In this document: positions 1 to 8,626 of the stretch, one piece after another | How the letters are laid out: every line of letters begins with the position of its first letter | Position numbering within the stretch: position 1 is the first letter of the stretch | DNA from: Sphingomonas sp. LC-1 | GTDB lineage: Bacteria > Pseudomonadota > Alphaproteobacteria > Sphingomonadales > Sphingomonadaceae | Reading direction: 5' to 3' | NCBI RefSeq assembly: GCF_025371035.1 | Contig: NZ_JANZXB010000009.1 | Location: forward strand, 1-64,000 | Length of the DNA stretch: 64,000 nt | The notes under the pieces: generated by a model | What the model was told of the DNA's origin: nothing | Databases searched by the model: none | What the model saw: only the letters and a program-made list of their open reading frames with translations | Translations under genes and position numbers: made by a program

Positions 1-27
1 CCGGGCAATGACCTCCATCCGCCCCAT
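1..27 (-). CDS. Start of an insertion-sequence accessory protein (TnpA-like), cut by the window edge
   Basis: Only the first nine codons are present: MGRMEVIAR. A perfect AAGGAGGT ribosome binding site lies 7 bases before the ATG. IS66-family TnpA proteins often begin in a similar way (M-x-R-M-E-V followed by a region rich in arginine), which suggests but does not prove the family. Nothing more can be said without the DNA to the left. Confidence 0.45.
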
Positions 28-28
28 C

Positions 29-75
29 TCCTGACCTCCTTCTGGACTCCAGAAGGAGACCACCACAGGTCAGGA
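29..75 (-). promoter_or_regulatory. Leader hairpin that hides the ribosome binding site of the IS gene
   Basis: On the minus-strand transcript two nested arms pair: TCCTGACCT with AGGTCAGGA (67-75 with 29-37), and CTCCTTCTGG with CCAGAAGGAG (49-58 with 36-45) around a 3-base loop. The AAGGAGGT ribosome binding site lies inside the stem just before the ATG at 27. Some insertion sequences, such as IS10 and IS50, use hairpins of this kind to block translation of transposase from outside transcripts. That role is inferred here. Confidence 0.55.
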
Positions 76-125
76 CATCAACGGCTACGCGACAGTCGGC
101 AACACGCGGCTAACCGGACGGTTAC

Positions 126-586
126 GCAAACGTGGACCGGTAGACGATCGAGCTTTTTGACGTTCGGCTGATCGTTGGATCGGTTAGATAACGCTCGCAA
201 ACCTCGGCGAACGTTAAGCTGCACGACGTAAAAGAGGTGCGGCAAACCGGGCTAGGTTTCGCGATGACGACCCGGTCTTGAACGGTAGCCGCGCCACCTG
301 CTTGCCGAAGAGCATCAAACTGCCTTTCGATGTCGCAAGCAATTTCCCTGACTGATCGTCTGGCCACAGCGAGAGAGGCTGTCTTCAACGATCGATTTAT
401 CCGGGGCTTGCCAACGATGGCGATCAGGTCAGCCGGAACGCGCGTTCGATACTGATAAACCGCACCTCGACGCCACAAGCCGCACGGCAGTCGATTGGGC
501 GACACCTCGGGGCTACAGTTTGCCTTGCCATTTTGTGCGCGATTAGAGTCGTTTAACCCATGGTCCGCAAAGGTGATGGGCGACAC
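126..586 (-). pseudogene. Truncated tyrosine recombinase (phage or island integrase), N-terminal part only
   Basis: The frame starts at a GTG (586) and gives about 153 residues before it is cut at base 126 by the insertion-sequence end. Residues about 35-95 (LWRRGAVYQYRTRVPADL and the following SLKTASLAVARR) match the DUF6538-type N-terminal domain of integrases. Residues about 125-150 look like the beginning of the core-binding domain (TFAEVCERYLTDP). The catalytic domain with its R-H-R-Y residues is missing, so the protein cannot recombine DNA. It lies 66 bases from the 3' end of tRNA-Thr, the usual place for an island integrase, which suggests that an element once integrated there. Confidence 0.75.
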
Positions 587-598
587 CAGCGGGCTACA
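497..598. repeat. Two copies of a 21-bp direct repeat, 81 bp apart, in the integrase 5' end
   Basis: GGGCGACACC, three variable bases, then GGGCTACA occurs at 497-517 and at 578-598. Read on the minus strand the spacing of 81 bp keeps the frame, so each copy encodes Cys-Ser-Pro-x-Val-Ser-Pro. The second copy covers the GTG start. It may be an old duplication at the integrase start or a recombinase binding site; neither is shown. Confidence 0.6.
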
Positions 599-651
599 AT
601 CGGCACGAGGCTGTTGCTCAAGCAGTTGTTTTTTTGATGTTTTCGGGGAGA

Positions 652-727
652 TGGTGCCGCTTACAGGACTCGAACCTGTGACCCCCGCATTACGAATGCG
701 ATGCTCTACCAGCTGAGCTAAAGCGGC
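652..727 (-). tRNA. tRNA-Thr (anticodon CGU)
   Basis: The minus strand folds into a full cloverleaf of 76 bases. The acceptor arms GCCGCTT and AAGCGGC pair perfectly, the D arm contains AGCTGGTAGA, the T arm contains GGTTCGAGTCC, and the 3' CCA is encoded. The anticodon loop TTCGTAA gives CGU, which reads the threonine codon ACG. Its 3' end faces the truncated integrase, so it is a plausible integration target for the element that brought it. Confidence 0.97.
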
Positions 728-850
728 ACGTGATCGATCGAACCGGCTGGTGTCCGGTCGAGGTGGGCGCGCTTAACAGGTCGTTGGGGGGCTGGCAAGC
801 GTCTTTGCGATCTTTACTCGGGGTTAACTATAGGTCGGCATGACCATGGC

Positions 851-1669
851 ATGGCCAGGAAGACCGTCACGAACAGCCCGTCGCGCCCCGAAACCCCCAT
901 CGGCGGGGATCGGTCGGAGGATCGAGGCGAGGATGCGCTGCTCGACCTGGGAGTCGTCGAACGGCGATTGCATGCGCGGGCCTATCATCACTGGGCCTCG
1001 TTGCTCGGGGATGCGCGTTTTCCGGTGATCGGATCGCTCGAGTCCGATGCGATCGGGGATTTCGCGGCCAATTCCGTCCTTCTGGACTTTCGGGGCGATC
1101 GGCGCGATCCCGCCATCGCTTATATCGGCCAGGCGCTTCGCGAGGAATGCGGCATGGCGGGGGTGGCGAAGCGGGTGTCCGATGTGCCCGAACGGTCGCT
1201 GCTCGCCAGGATGACGGGGCACTGCGACCAGATTTTGCGGGATCAGGCCCCGGCCGGGTTCGAGGCGGAGTTCGTGAACGAGCGGGGGCGCACCACCCTC
1301 TATCGTGGGATTCTGCTGCCCTATTCGTCCGATGGGTTGATGATCGACTTCGTGCACGGCGTGGTCAGCTGGAAGGAACTGGCGGACCCGCTCTTGCAGG
1401 CGACGCTCGATTCGGCCCTGTTGCGATCGGCGAGCCGCCGGGCGGAGTCGGTGGCGCAGGAGCCGGCCGCGGCCTTGTGGAATTCCGCGACTGCCAAGCC
1501 GACTGCGGAACCCAGCGTGATCGGTCATGTCGATTTCGCGGTCGATGCCGCACCGGGTACGCCGGTGGTGCTGGTCGGCCATGTCGATGCTGCGGGCGGC
1601 GTGGCGATCACCGGTTCGGTGACGGGCGATCCACGGCTGGCCGAAAGGGTATTGCGCGCTACGCGCTGA
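851..1669 (+). CDS. PAS-domain protein (PAS_5-like)
   Basis: A 272-residue soluble protein with no membrane segment or signal peptide. Residues about 35-180 resemble the PAS_5 family common in alphaproteobacteria: an opening helix (VVERRLHARAYHHWASLLG), a central section that places the residue pattern DPAIAYIGQALREECG, and a strand-rich end (LYRGILLPYSSDGLMIDFVHGVVSW). Such proteins are usually stand-alone sensory or scaffold domains of unknown ligand. The C-terminal 90 residues are low in complexity and not recognised. It lies alone, 80 bases before the glutamate dehydrogenase gene on the same strand. ATG codons lie just upstream in other frames, so the start at 851 is a reasonable choice only. 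Confidence 0.7.
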   Translation: MARKTVTNSPSRPETPIGGDRSEDRGEDALLDLGVVERRLHARAYHHWASLLGDARFPVIGSLESDAIGDFAANSVLLDFRGDRRDPAIAYIGQALREECGMAGVAKRVSDVPERSLLARMTGHCDQILRDQAPAGFEAEFVNERGRTTLYRGILLPYSSDGLMIDFVHGVVSWKELADPLLQATLDSALLRSASRRAESVAQEPAAALWNSATAKPTAEPSVIGHVDFAVDAAPGTPVVLVGHVDAAGGVAITGSVTGDPRLAERVLRATR

Positions 1670-1749
1670 TAATTGCGCTGCGGCGTAATATCTTTTCTCT
1701 TGCGGCAAAGGGTTGAGCGGGGCGGAACGCGGGCCTAGGACTTGCACCC

Positions 1750-4700
1750 ATGGCACCGAATATGTCGCATCCGATGGCCGACGCGATTGCCGCACGGCTG
1801 ACCCAGGGCGCCCTTCCGGCGGAATTGCAGGGGTTCGGCCCCGCGGAGGTGGCTGCCGCGGCGGCCTTCGTCGCGGGTGTGGCCCGGCGGCGCGCGCCGG
1901 GCGAGCCGTCGATCGCGCTGGAGCCGATCTCGGGCGACGACACGCATCGCCGGATGCGGCTGGCCATCGTCAATGACGACATGCCCTTCCTGGTTGATTC
2001 GATCGCGGCGATGGTCGGTGCGGACGGGATCGCGATCGACCGGGTGATCCACCCCGTCCTGCCCGTGACCCGCGATGCGGAGGGCGAGCTTCAGGCGATC
2101 GGCACCGGCGGCCGGTCCGAATCCTTCATCTATCTGGAAATGGAACGCGCCGATGCGCGCGACCGGCGCGGGCTGGTCGACGATCTGCGCGCGGTGCTGG
2201 CCGATGTCCGCGCCGCCGTGGCCGACTGGTCGGGGTTGCAGGACGCGCTGGCCGCCGATGCGACGACGCTGGGCGAGAAGAATGGCGAGGGCGCAGCGCT
2301 GCTCCTGTGGTTCCTAGGCGGCAAGCTGACGCTGCTGGGCCATGAGAAATGGTTCGAGGACGGCCGTGACGCACCCGCGCTGGGCGTGGCGCGGACGCCG
2401 CACAAGGTGCCGCTGCTCGCTGACACCTCGCGTCAGCGGGCGCTGGACTATTTCGCGCAAGGTGGGGCGGCGCCGTTGCTGCTCAAGTCCAACGCGATCT
2501 CGACCGTGCATCGTTCGGTACCGCTCGACCTGGTGCTGGTGCCGGTGATGGAGGAGGGCCGCGTCGCTGGCCTGTCGATCCATGCGGGTCTGTGGACCAG
2601 CGCCGCGCTCGCCAGCCCGCCGCATGAGGTGCCGGTGCTGCGCACGCGGCTCGCCGCGCTTCAGGCCAAGTTCGGCTTCGACCCGCGTGGCCATACCGGC
2701 AAGGCACTGACCCATGCGCTGACCGCGTTGCCGCATGATCTGGTCACGGCCTTCCCGGCCGAGGCGCTGGAGCAGCTGGCGCTGACCGCCATGTCGCTGG
2801 CCGACCGGCCGCGGCCCGAGCTGGTGCTGATCCGGTCGGTGTTGCAGCGGCATCTGTTCGCCTTTGTCTGGCTGCCGCGCGACGAACTGACCACCGCGCG
2901 GCGCGTCGCGATCGGCGACATGCTGGGCGAGGCGGCGAACGGCTCGTTGCTCAACTGGTCGATCGCGCTGGAGGACGGCGTCGTCGCGCTGATCCGCTAT
3001 ACGATCGACCTGCGCCAGGACGGCCGCCTGCCCGATACGGCGGCGCTGTCCGAGCGGCTGCGCAAGATGGTGCGCGGCTGGATGCCCGATGTCGAGGCGG
3101 CGCTTGCCGAGCAGGTGCCCGCGCCCCGTGCGGCGCGCTTGGCCCTGCGCTGGGCCAATGGCTTCCCGACCAATTACCGCAATGTCAGCGACGCGGCCGA
3201 AGCCGCCGCCGACATTCTGCGTCTCGCGTCGCTGGAGAATGAGGGGAGCCGCTCGGTGCGCCTGTTCCCGGTCCAGCTGGGGCAGGATCGCCAGCTGAAA
3301 ATCTACAAGCTGAACGGCGCGCTGCCCTTGTCGGACGCGGTGCCGGTGCTGGAGAATTTCGGCTTCCGCGTGATCGGCGAGCTGCCGACCCGGTTGCGCG
3401 ACGATGCCGATCCCTTCGTCCACGACTTCATCGTCGAGACCGAGGCGACGACCGAGCCCAAGGGCGCGGCGGTGCTGGAGGGGGCGATCGCCGCCGTGCT
3501 GGAGGGCAAGGCGGAGAATGATGCGTTCAACCGGCTGATCGTCGATGTGGGGTTGAGCCCCCAGGCGGTGGTGCTGTTCCGCGCCTGGTTCCGTTATCTG
3601 CGTCAGGCGGGGCTGCCTTATGGGCTGACCACCGTGGTCGACGCGCTGCGCCGTGCGCCCAAGCTGGCGACTGCGCTGATCGAGCGGTTCACCGCCGCGC
3701 ATGATCCGAAGGCGACCGGCGACCTCGCCGCCGCCGATGCCGCGATCGCGGCCGGGCTGGATGCCGTCTCTGCGATCGACGACGACCGTATCCTGCGCAG
3801 CTTCCGCGACATGATCGCGGCGACCCTGCGCACCAATGCCTTTGCTGAGGCGGGCAAGGAAGCGCTGGCGTTCAAGCTGGACAGCCACAGGATTCCGGGC
3901 CTGCCCGCACCGCTGCCGTGGCGCGAGGTCTGGGTCTATAGCCCCCGCGTCGAGGGTATCCACTTACGCGCCGGACCCGTCGCGCGTGGCGGTCTGCGCT
4001 GGTCGGATCGCCGCGACGACTTCCGCACCGAGATTCTGGGCCTGATGAAGGCGCAGCGGGTGAAGAACGCGGTCATCGTGCCCACGGGCGCGAAGGGCGG
4101 TTTCTACCCCAAGCAACTCCCGTCGCCCGTTACCGACCGCGACGGCTGGGCGGCCGAGGGCAAGGAAAGCTACCGCGTATTCATCCGCGCGCTGCTGTCG
4201 ATCACCGACAATATCGTCGAGGGCGCGGTGGTGCATCCGGCGGGCGTGCGCGTGCTGGACGGCGAGGACCCCTATTTCGTGGTCGCCGCCGACAAGGGCA
4301 CCGCGACCTTCTCCGACGTGGCCAATGCGCTGGCGCTGGAGCGCGGCTTCTGGCTGGGCGACGCCTTTGCCTCCGGGGGCAGCCAGGGTTATGACCATAA
4401 GGCGATGGGCATCACCGCCAAGGGCGCCTGGGTCTCGGTCCAGCGCCACTTCGCCGAGCGGGGCGTGGACGTGCAGAGCCAGCCCATCCGCGTCGTCGGC
4501 TGCGGCGACATGTCGGGCGACGTGTTCGGCAACGGGATGCTGTTGTCCAAGGCGATCAAGCTGGTCGCGGCGTTCGACCATCGCCATATCTTCCTCGATC
4601 CGAATCCCGATCCCGCGACCAGCTGGGACGAGCGGGCGCGGATGTTCGCGCTGCCCCGGTCGAGCTGGGCGGATTACGACACCGGCCTGATCTCGCCCGG

Positions 4701-6363
4701 AGGCGGCGTCTTCCCGCGTTCGGCCAAGACCATCCCGCTGTCGGACGAAGTCCGCGAGGCGCTGGGCATCACCGCCACCTCGCTCGAACCGGCGGCGCTG
4801 ATCTCGGCGATCCTCAAGGCCCCGGCCGACCTGCTCTGGTTCGGCGGCATCGGGACCTACATCAAGGCGGCGGCGGAGAATAACGTGCAGGTCGGCGATC
4901 CGGCCAACGACCGGCTGCGCGTCGATGCCGAGGATCTGCGCGTCACCGCCATCGGCGAGGGCGCCAATCTGGGCGTCACCCAGGCCGCGCGCATTGCCTT
5001 TGCCGAGCGGGGCGGGCGGATCAACACCGACTTCATCGACAATTCGGCGGGCGTCGACTGTTCGGATAACGAGGTCAACATCAAGATCGCGCTGAACCGC
5101 GAGATGATCGAGGGCCGTCTGGCAGAGGGCGACCGCAACAGGTTGCTCGCCGCGATGACCGATGACGTGGCGCATATCGTGCTGGAGGATAACCGGCTCC
5201 AGACTTTGGGCCTGTCGATCGCCGAGGCGGACGGGGCGGGCGCGATGCCCAGCTATGTCCGCGTGATCGAGATTTTCGAGAGCGCCGGGCGGCTCGACCG
5301 CGCGGTCGAGGGGCTGGGCAGCAACGACGTGCTGCTGCGGCGCGGGCAGGACGGGATTCCGCTGACCCGGCCCGAACTGGCGGTGCTGCTGGCGACGGCC
5401 AAGCTGACCTTGCAGGACGCGATCGAGACCAGCCCGTTGGCGCTGGACGACGAACTGCGCCCCGATCTCCACGCGGCCTTCCCGCCCGCGATGCGGGAAG
5501 CGTTTGGCGAGGCGATCGACCAGCATCGCCTGCGCGGCGAGATCGTCGCGACCAAGCTCGCCAACCGGATCGTCAACCGGATGGGCATCCTCCACCCGTT
5601 CGAACTGGCGGAAGAGGAAGGCGCGGCGATGGCCGACATCGCGGCGATGTTCGTGGTGGTCGAGCGGCTGTTCGACCTGGGCGGGCTGTGGACCGCGATC
5701 GAGACGGCGGCGATGCCCGAAGCAGCGCGTATCGCCCTGTTCGACGAGGTGGCGCGGGCGACCCGTTCGCAGATCGCCGATTTGCTGCGCGCGATGCCGG
5801 CGGGCACCTCGCCCGGCGCGGCGCTGGAGCGGTTGCAGCCGGGGATCGAGCGGCTGGCGGCCGAAACGCCCGCGTTGCTCCGGGACGAGGCCAAGGCGCA
5901 GAGCGCGCGGGTGGTCGCCGTGCTCGAAGAGGCGGGGGCTCCGGCCGAACTCGCGGCGCGGGTGGTGCGGGTGTCCGAACTCGACGGTGCGGTGGGGCTG
6001 GCCGATCTGGGCCAGCGGCTGACGCTGGACGAGACGCGGTTGACCCATGCCTTTACCCGTCTGGGCCAGGCGCTGGGCCTCGACTGGGCACAGGGGCAGG
6101 CGGCGCGGATCAACCCCAGCGATCCGTGGGAGCGCCTGCTCATCGCAGGGCTGGCGCGCGATTTCCAGCAGCAGCGGCTCGACTTCCTCGGCCGGGCGGG
6201 CGCGACCGACCCCGAAGCGGCGGTCGAGGCTTGGCTGGAGCGCAATGCCGCGCGGGTCGGCCAGTTCAAGGCGGTGATCGACCGGGCCCGCCTGGCCGCA
6301 CAGCCCAACGCCGCGATGCTGGCCCAGATTGCGGGCCAGGCGCGGGTGCTGCTGGGGCGGTAA
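1750..6363 (+). CDS. gdhB: NAD-dependent glutamate dehydrogenase, large (about 180 kDa) type
   Basis: The 1537-residue product has the size of the giant NAD-specific glutamate dehydrogenases of proteobacteria and actinobacteria, called GdhZ in Caulobacter. It deaminates glutamate to 2-oxoglutarate and ammonia and so feeds amino acid carbon into the TCA cycle. The N-terminal half contains the regulatory ACT-like regions. The catalytic part is plain at about residues 740-790 (GGLRWSDRRDDFRTEILG, then VPTGAKGGF with the catalytic lysine), followed by a Rossmann NAD domain (about residues 910-1130, IRVVGCGDMSGDVFGNGML) and a long helical tail. The gene is intact and monocistronic. A strong two-way terminator lies 66 bases beyond its stop. 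Confidence 0.95.
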   Translation: MAPNMSHPMADAIAARLTQGALPAELQGFGPAEVAAAAAFVAGVARRRAPGEPSIALEPISGDDTHRRMRLAIVNDDMPFLVDSIAAMVGADGIAIDRVIHPVLPVTRDAEGELQAIGTGGRSESFIYLEMERADARDRRGLVDDLRAVLADVRAAVADWSGLQDALAADATTLGEKNGEGAALLLWFLGGKLTLLGHEKWFEDGRDAPALGVARTPHKVPLLADTSRQRALDYFAQGGAAPLLLKSNAISTVHRSVPLDLVLVPVMEEGRVAGLSIHAGLWTSAALASPPHEVPVLRTRLAALQAKFGFDPRGHTGKALTHALTALPHDLVTAFPAEALEQLALTAMSLADRPRPELVLIRSVLQRHLFAFVWLPRDELTTARRVAIGDMLGEAANGSLLNWSIALEDGVVALIRYTIDLRQDGRLPDTAALSERLRKMVRGWMPDVEAALAEQVPAPRAARLALRWANGFPTNYRNVSDAAEAAADILRLASLENEGSRSVRLFPVQLGQDRQLKIYKLNGALPLSDAVPVLENFGFRVIGELPTRLRDDADPFVHDFIVETEATTEPKGAAVLEGAIAAVLEGKAENDAFNRLIVDVGLSPQAVVLFRAWFRYLRQAGLPYGLTTVVDALRRAPKLATALIERFTAAHDPKATGDLAAADAAIAAGLDAVSAIDDDRILRSFRDMIAATLRTNAFAEAGKEALAFKLDSHRIPGLPAPLPWREVWVYSPRVEGIHLRAGPVARGGLRWSDRRDDFRTEILGLMKAQRVKNAVIVPTGAKGGFYPKQLPSPVTDRDGWAAEGKESYRVFIRALLSITDNIVEGAVVHPAGVRVLDGEDPYFVVAADKGTATFSDVANALALERGFWLGDAFASGGSQGYDHKAMGITAKGAWVSVQRHFAERGVDVQSQPIRVVGCGDMSGDVFGNGMLLSKAIKLVAAFDHRHIFLDPNPDPATSWDERARMFALPRSSWADYDTGLISPGGGVFPRSAKTIPLSDEVREALGITATSLEPAALISAILKAPADLLWFGGIGTYIKAAAENNVQVGDPANDRLRVDAEDLRVTAIGEGANLGVTQAARIAFAERGGRINTDFIDNSAGVDCSDNEVNIKIALNREMIEGRLAEGDRNRLLAAMTDDVAHIVLEDNRLQTLGLSIAEADGAGAMPSYVRVIEIFESAGRLDRAVEGLGSNDVLLRRGQDGIPLTRPELAVLLATAKLTLQDAIETSPLALDDELRPDLHAAFPPAMREAFGEAIDQHRLRGEIVATKLANRIVNRMGILHPFELAEEEGAAMADIAAMFVVVERLFDLGGLWTAIETAAMPEAARIALFDEVARATRSQIADLLRAMPAGTSPGAALERLQPGIERLAAETPALLRDEAKAQSARVVAVLEEAGAPAELAARVVRVSELDGAVGLADLGQRLTLDETRLTHAFTRLGQALGLDWAQGQAARINPSDPWERLLIAGLARDFQQQRLDFLGRAGATDPEAAVEAWLERNAARVGQFKAVIDRARLAAQPNAAMLAQIAGQARVLLGR

Positions 6364-6381
6364 GCGGAAAGGGAACACTGT

Positions 6382-6404
6382 TCCCCGGCGAAGGCCGGGG
6401 TCCA
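6382..6404 (+). repeat. Half copy of a GC-rich inverted repeat
   Basis: CCCCGGCGAAGGCCGGGG followed by TCCAG is one arm of the palindrome family seen complete at 41985-42077. It forms a small hairpin just behind the glutamate dehydrogenase stop. Confidence 0.5.
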
Positions 6405-6428
6405 GTTTCTTTGCCGTGTGAGGCGCGC

Positions 6429-6467
6429 AAAACGCCGCGTGGGAGGCCTCTCCCGCGCGGCGTTTTT
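6429..6467 (+). terminator. Bidirectional rho-independent terminator
   Basis: AAAACGCCGCG (6429-6439) pairs with CGCGGCGTTTT (6456-6466), with a second GGGAG/CTCCC stem in the loop, and a T run follows on both strands. It lies between the convergent genes for glutamate dehydrogenase and aminopeptidase P and would serve both. Confidence 0.85.
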
Positions 6468-6470
6468 GTT

Positions 6471-6698
6471 CACGCGAAGCCGCGAAGGCGCGAAGAAGGT
6501 TGGTTCGCGCGGAGACGCGGAGACGCGGAGTAGAAATTTTATTCGCGCAGAGGCGCAGAGGGCGCAGAGAAGACATGACGCGCGCAGCGCCCTCTATCCT
6601 TGAGCGCCCGAGATAAGAGGGCCGCTGGCGCGGCAGGCGAGACACCTCCGCGCCTCCGCGCGAACCAACCTTCTTCTTCTTCGCGGCTTCGCGCGAAA
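6471..6698. repeat. Long inverted repeat between convergent genes
   Basis: The left arm (about 6471-6516, GCGAAGCCGCGAAGG, then GAAGAAGGTTGGTTCGCGCG) returns inverted at about 6651-6698 with small length differences. Between them is a run of GCG-AGA-rich units (GAGACGCGGAGACGCGGAG and GCAGAGGCGCAGAGG). The 338 bases from 6364 to 6701 hold only this, the terminator and the small palindrome; I see no gene. Similar units occur at about 34535-34580. Confidence 0.7.
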
Positions 6699-6701
6699 AA
6701 A

Positions 6702-8492
6702 TCAGACCGCCGCGCACTTCTCCAGCAACCAGTCGCGATCCGCGCCCTCCAGTTCCGGCGCCAGCACCTCCGCCACCCGCGCATGATACGCGTTGAGCCA
6801 GTCCCGCTCCCCCGCCGTCAGCAACTCCGTCACGATCAGCGTCCGCTCGATCGGGCAGAGGGTCAGCGTCTCGAACCCCAGCATGTCCCGGTCTGCGCCC
6901 GCAATCTCACGCGGTTCGACCAGCACCAGATTCTCGATGCGGATGCCATACTCGCCCGCCTTGTAATAACCCGGCTCGTTGGACAGCATCATGCCCGCGC
7001 GCAGCGGCTCCATCGCGGCGCCGCCGGGATAGTTGGGTGCGGCGATACGTTGCGGCCCCTCATGCACGGACAGGTACGCGCCGACGCCGTGGCCGGTGCC
7101 ATGCGCATAATCCAGACCGACCTCCCAGAGCGGCCGCCGCGCCAGCGAGTCGAGGTGCCCGCCCAGCGTCCCGTCCGGGAACACCGCCGTCGCCAGCCCG
7201 ATATGCCCCTTCAGCACGCGGGTGAAGCGGTCGCGCATTTCGTCCGTGGGCGCACCGATCGGCATGACGCGGGTGATGTCGGTGGTGCCGTCCTGATACT
7301 GCCCGCCGGAGTCGATCAGGAAGAGCTGCCCCAGCTCGATCGCCGCATTCGATTCCTCGGTGACGTGATAATGCGGGCTCGCGCCATGCGCCCCGGTGGC
7401 CGAGATGGTCGAGAAGCTGGTGTCCTTGAGCAGTCCCGTCGCCTCGCGGAACGCCAGTAGTTGCGCGGCGGCGGACAGTTCGGTCTGCCCGCCCTTGGGG
7501 CATTCGCTCTCGACCCAGCGCAGGAACTTCACCATCGCCGCGCCGTCCCGGACCGAGGCGGCCCGGTGCCCGGCGACCTCGGCGGGGTTCTTGATCGCCT
7601 TGGTCAGCACGACGGGATCGCGAAGCGCCAGCACCTTGGCCCCGCCCGCCTCCAGCGCTTGCGCGATCGCCGCCACCGCGCGCTCGGGATCGGCGACGAC
7701 GCGCCGCCCCGCAAAGCCGGTCAGATAGCCCTCGAACGCCGCGCGGTCATGTAGCCGCACCGCATTGCCCAGATGCGCGCGAACCTCGGGCGTGATCTTG
7801 TCGGGCGCGACGAACAGGTCGGTTTCGCCATCCGCATGGACGATCGCATAGGACAAGGCGACCGGCGTATGCGCGACGTCGGTGCCGCGCACGTTGAGCG
7901 TCCAGGCGATCGAGTCCAGCGCCGACAGCACCACCGCATGGGCGCGCTGCTCGGCCAGCCATTCGCCGATCCGCGCGCGCTTGGCCGCCGCGCTCTCGCC
8001 CGCCACCGCATCGTCCTGCACCGTCATCACGGCGGGCGAAGGGGCGGGGCGGTCGGTCCAGATCGCGTCGATCGGATTGGCGCCGACCGCGAGCAGTTCC
8101 GCGTCGCGATCGGCCAGCGCGGCGGTCATGTCGGTGACCTGCTGGCGGGTGTGCAGCCACGGGTCGTAGCCGATCCGCTGGCCCGCCGCCGTCTCGCGGC
8201 CCAGCCAGCCCGCCACGCTGTCCTGCGGCACGGGGATATAGGCATAATCGTCGCCCGACACCTGCTCGCGCACCTGGAGCGTATAGCGGCCGTCGGTGAA
8301 GATCGCCGCCTTGTCCGCCAGCACAACCGCGCTGCCTGCCGAACCGCCGAACCCGGTCAGCCAGCCCAGCCGCTGCGCATAGTCGCCGACATATTCGCTC
8401 ATATGCTCGTCGGTCAGCGGGACGACGAAACCGTCAAGGCCAAGGGATGCCAGTTCGGCACGAAGGGCGGCAAGACGGGCGGAATGGGACAT
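6702..8492 (-). CDS. pepP: Xaa-Pro aminopeptidase (aminopeptidase P, M24B family)
   Basis: The 596-residue product removes the N-terminal residue from peptides whose second residue is proline, in the cytoplasm. It is the long three-domain form: two creatinase-like N-terminal domains (about residues 5-300) and a pita-bread catalytic domain (about residues 310-530). The dinuclear metal ligands are visible as Asp in DSGGQYQDGTTDITR, His in HGTGHGVGAYLSVHEGP, Glu in SNEPGYYK and Glu in GIRIENLVLVEP. There is no signal peptide. The start MSHSARLAALRAELASLG gives the expected N terminus. It is convergent with glutamate dehydrogenase and divergent from the GH43 gene. Confidence 0.93.
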   Translation of the reverse strand: MSHSARLAALRAELASLGLDGFVVPLTDEHMSEYVGDYAQRLGWLTGFGGSAGSAVVLADKAAIFTDGRYTLQVREQVSGDDYAYIPVPQDSVAGWLGRETAAGQRIGYDPWLHTRQQVTDMTAALADRDAELLAVGANPIDAIWTDRPAPSPAVMTVQDDAVAGESAAAKRARIGEWLAEQRAHAVVLSALDSIAWTLNVRGTDVAHTPVALSYAIVHADGETDLFVAPDKITPEVRAHLGNAVRLHDRAAFEGYLTGFAGRRVVADPERAVAAIAQALEAGGAKVLALRDPVVLTKAIKNPAEVAGHRAASVRDGAAMVKFLRWVESECPKGGQTELSAAAQLLAFREATGLLKDTSFSTISATGAHGASPHYHVTEESNAAIELGQLFLIDSGGQYQDGTTDITRVMPIGAPTDEMRDRFTRVLKGHIGLATAVFPDGTLGGHLDSLARRPLWEVGLDYAHGTGHGVGAYLSVHEGPQRIAAPNYPGGAAMEPLRAGMMLSNEPGYYKAGEYGIRIENLVLVEPREIAGADRDMLGFETLTLCPIERTLIVTELLTAGERDWLNAYHARVAEVLAPELEGADRDWLLEKCAAV

Positions 8493-8626
8493 GGGAAGCG
8501 GCCTGACAGCAATGGGAAACGGGGCCGGTCTAGCCCTGCGCCCGTACAGCGTCGAGCCTCTCCGGGGGCTTGAGGAATTTGTCAGACGATATACGATCCG
8601 CTGCGACGGGCATTTGGGAGGATCGG

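Larger units (their letters stand above)
1..125 (-). mobile_element. End of an IS66-type insertion sequence (runs off the left edge)
   Basis: Reading the minus strand leftward from base 125, the sequence opens with GTAACCGTCCGGTTAGCC, which resembles the GTAAGCG-type termini of the IS66 family. It then carries a short leader and a start codon for a protein beginning MGRMEVIAR, the style of opening seen in the small IS66 accessory protein TnpA. The integrase reading frame to its right stops exactly where this sequence begins, because the TAA stop is made by the GTAACC terminus. The other end, and so any 8-bp target duplication, lies outside the window. The family assignment is inference from the terminus and nine residues. 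Confidence 0.5.

Noticed and set aside
495-716. A plus-strand frame of 73 codons across the integrase start and tRNA
   Set aside because: It runs through the tRNA gene and the direct repeat and has no protein-like features.
3964-6717. A minus-strand open frame of about 917 codons opposite the glutamate dehydrogenase gene
   Set aside because: It is a shadow of high-GC third-codon bias: the sequence is rich in Arg, His, Gln and Gly without domains, and the plus strand encodes a full, well-known enzyme.
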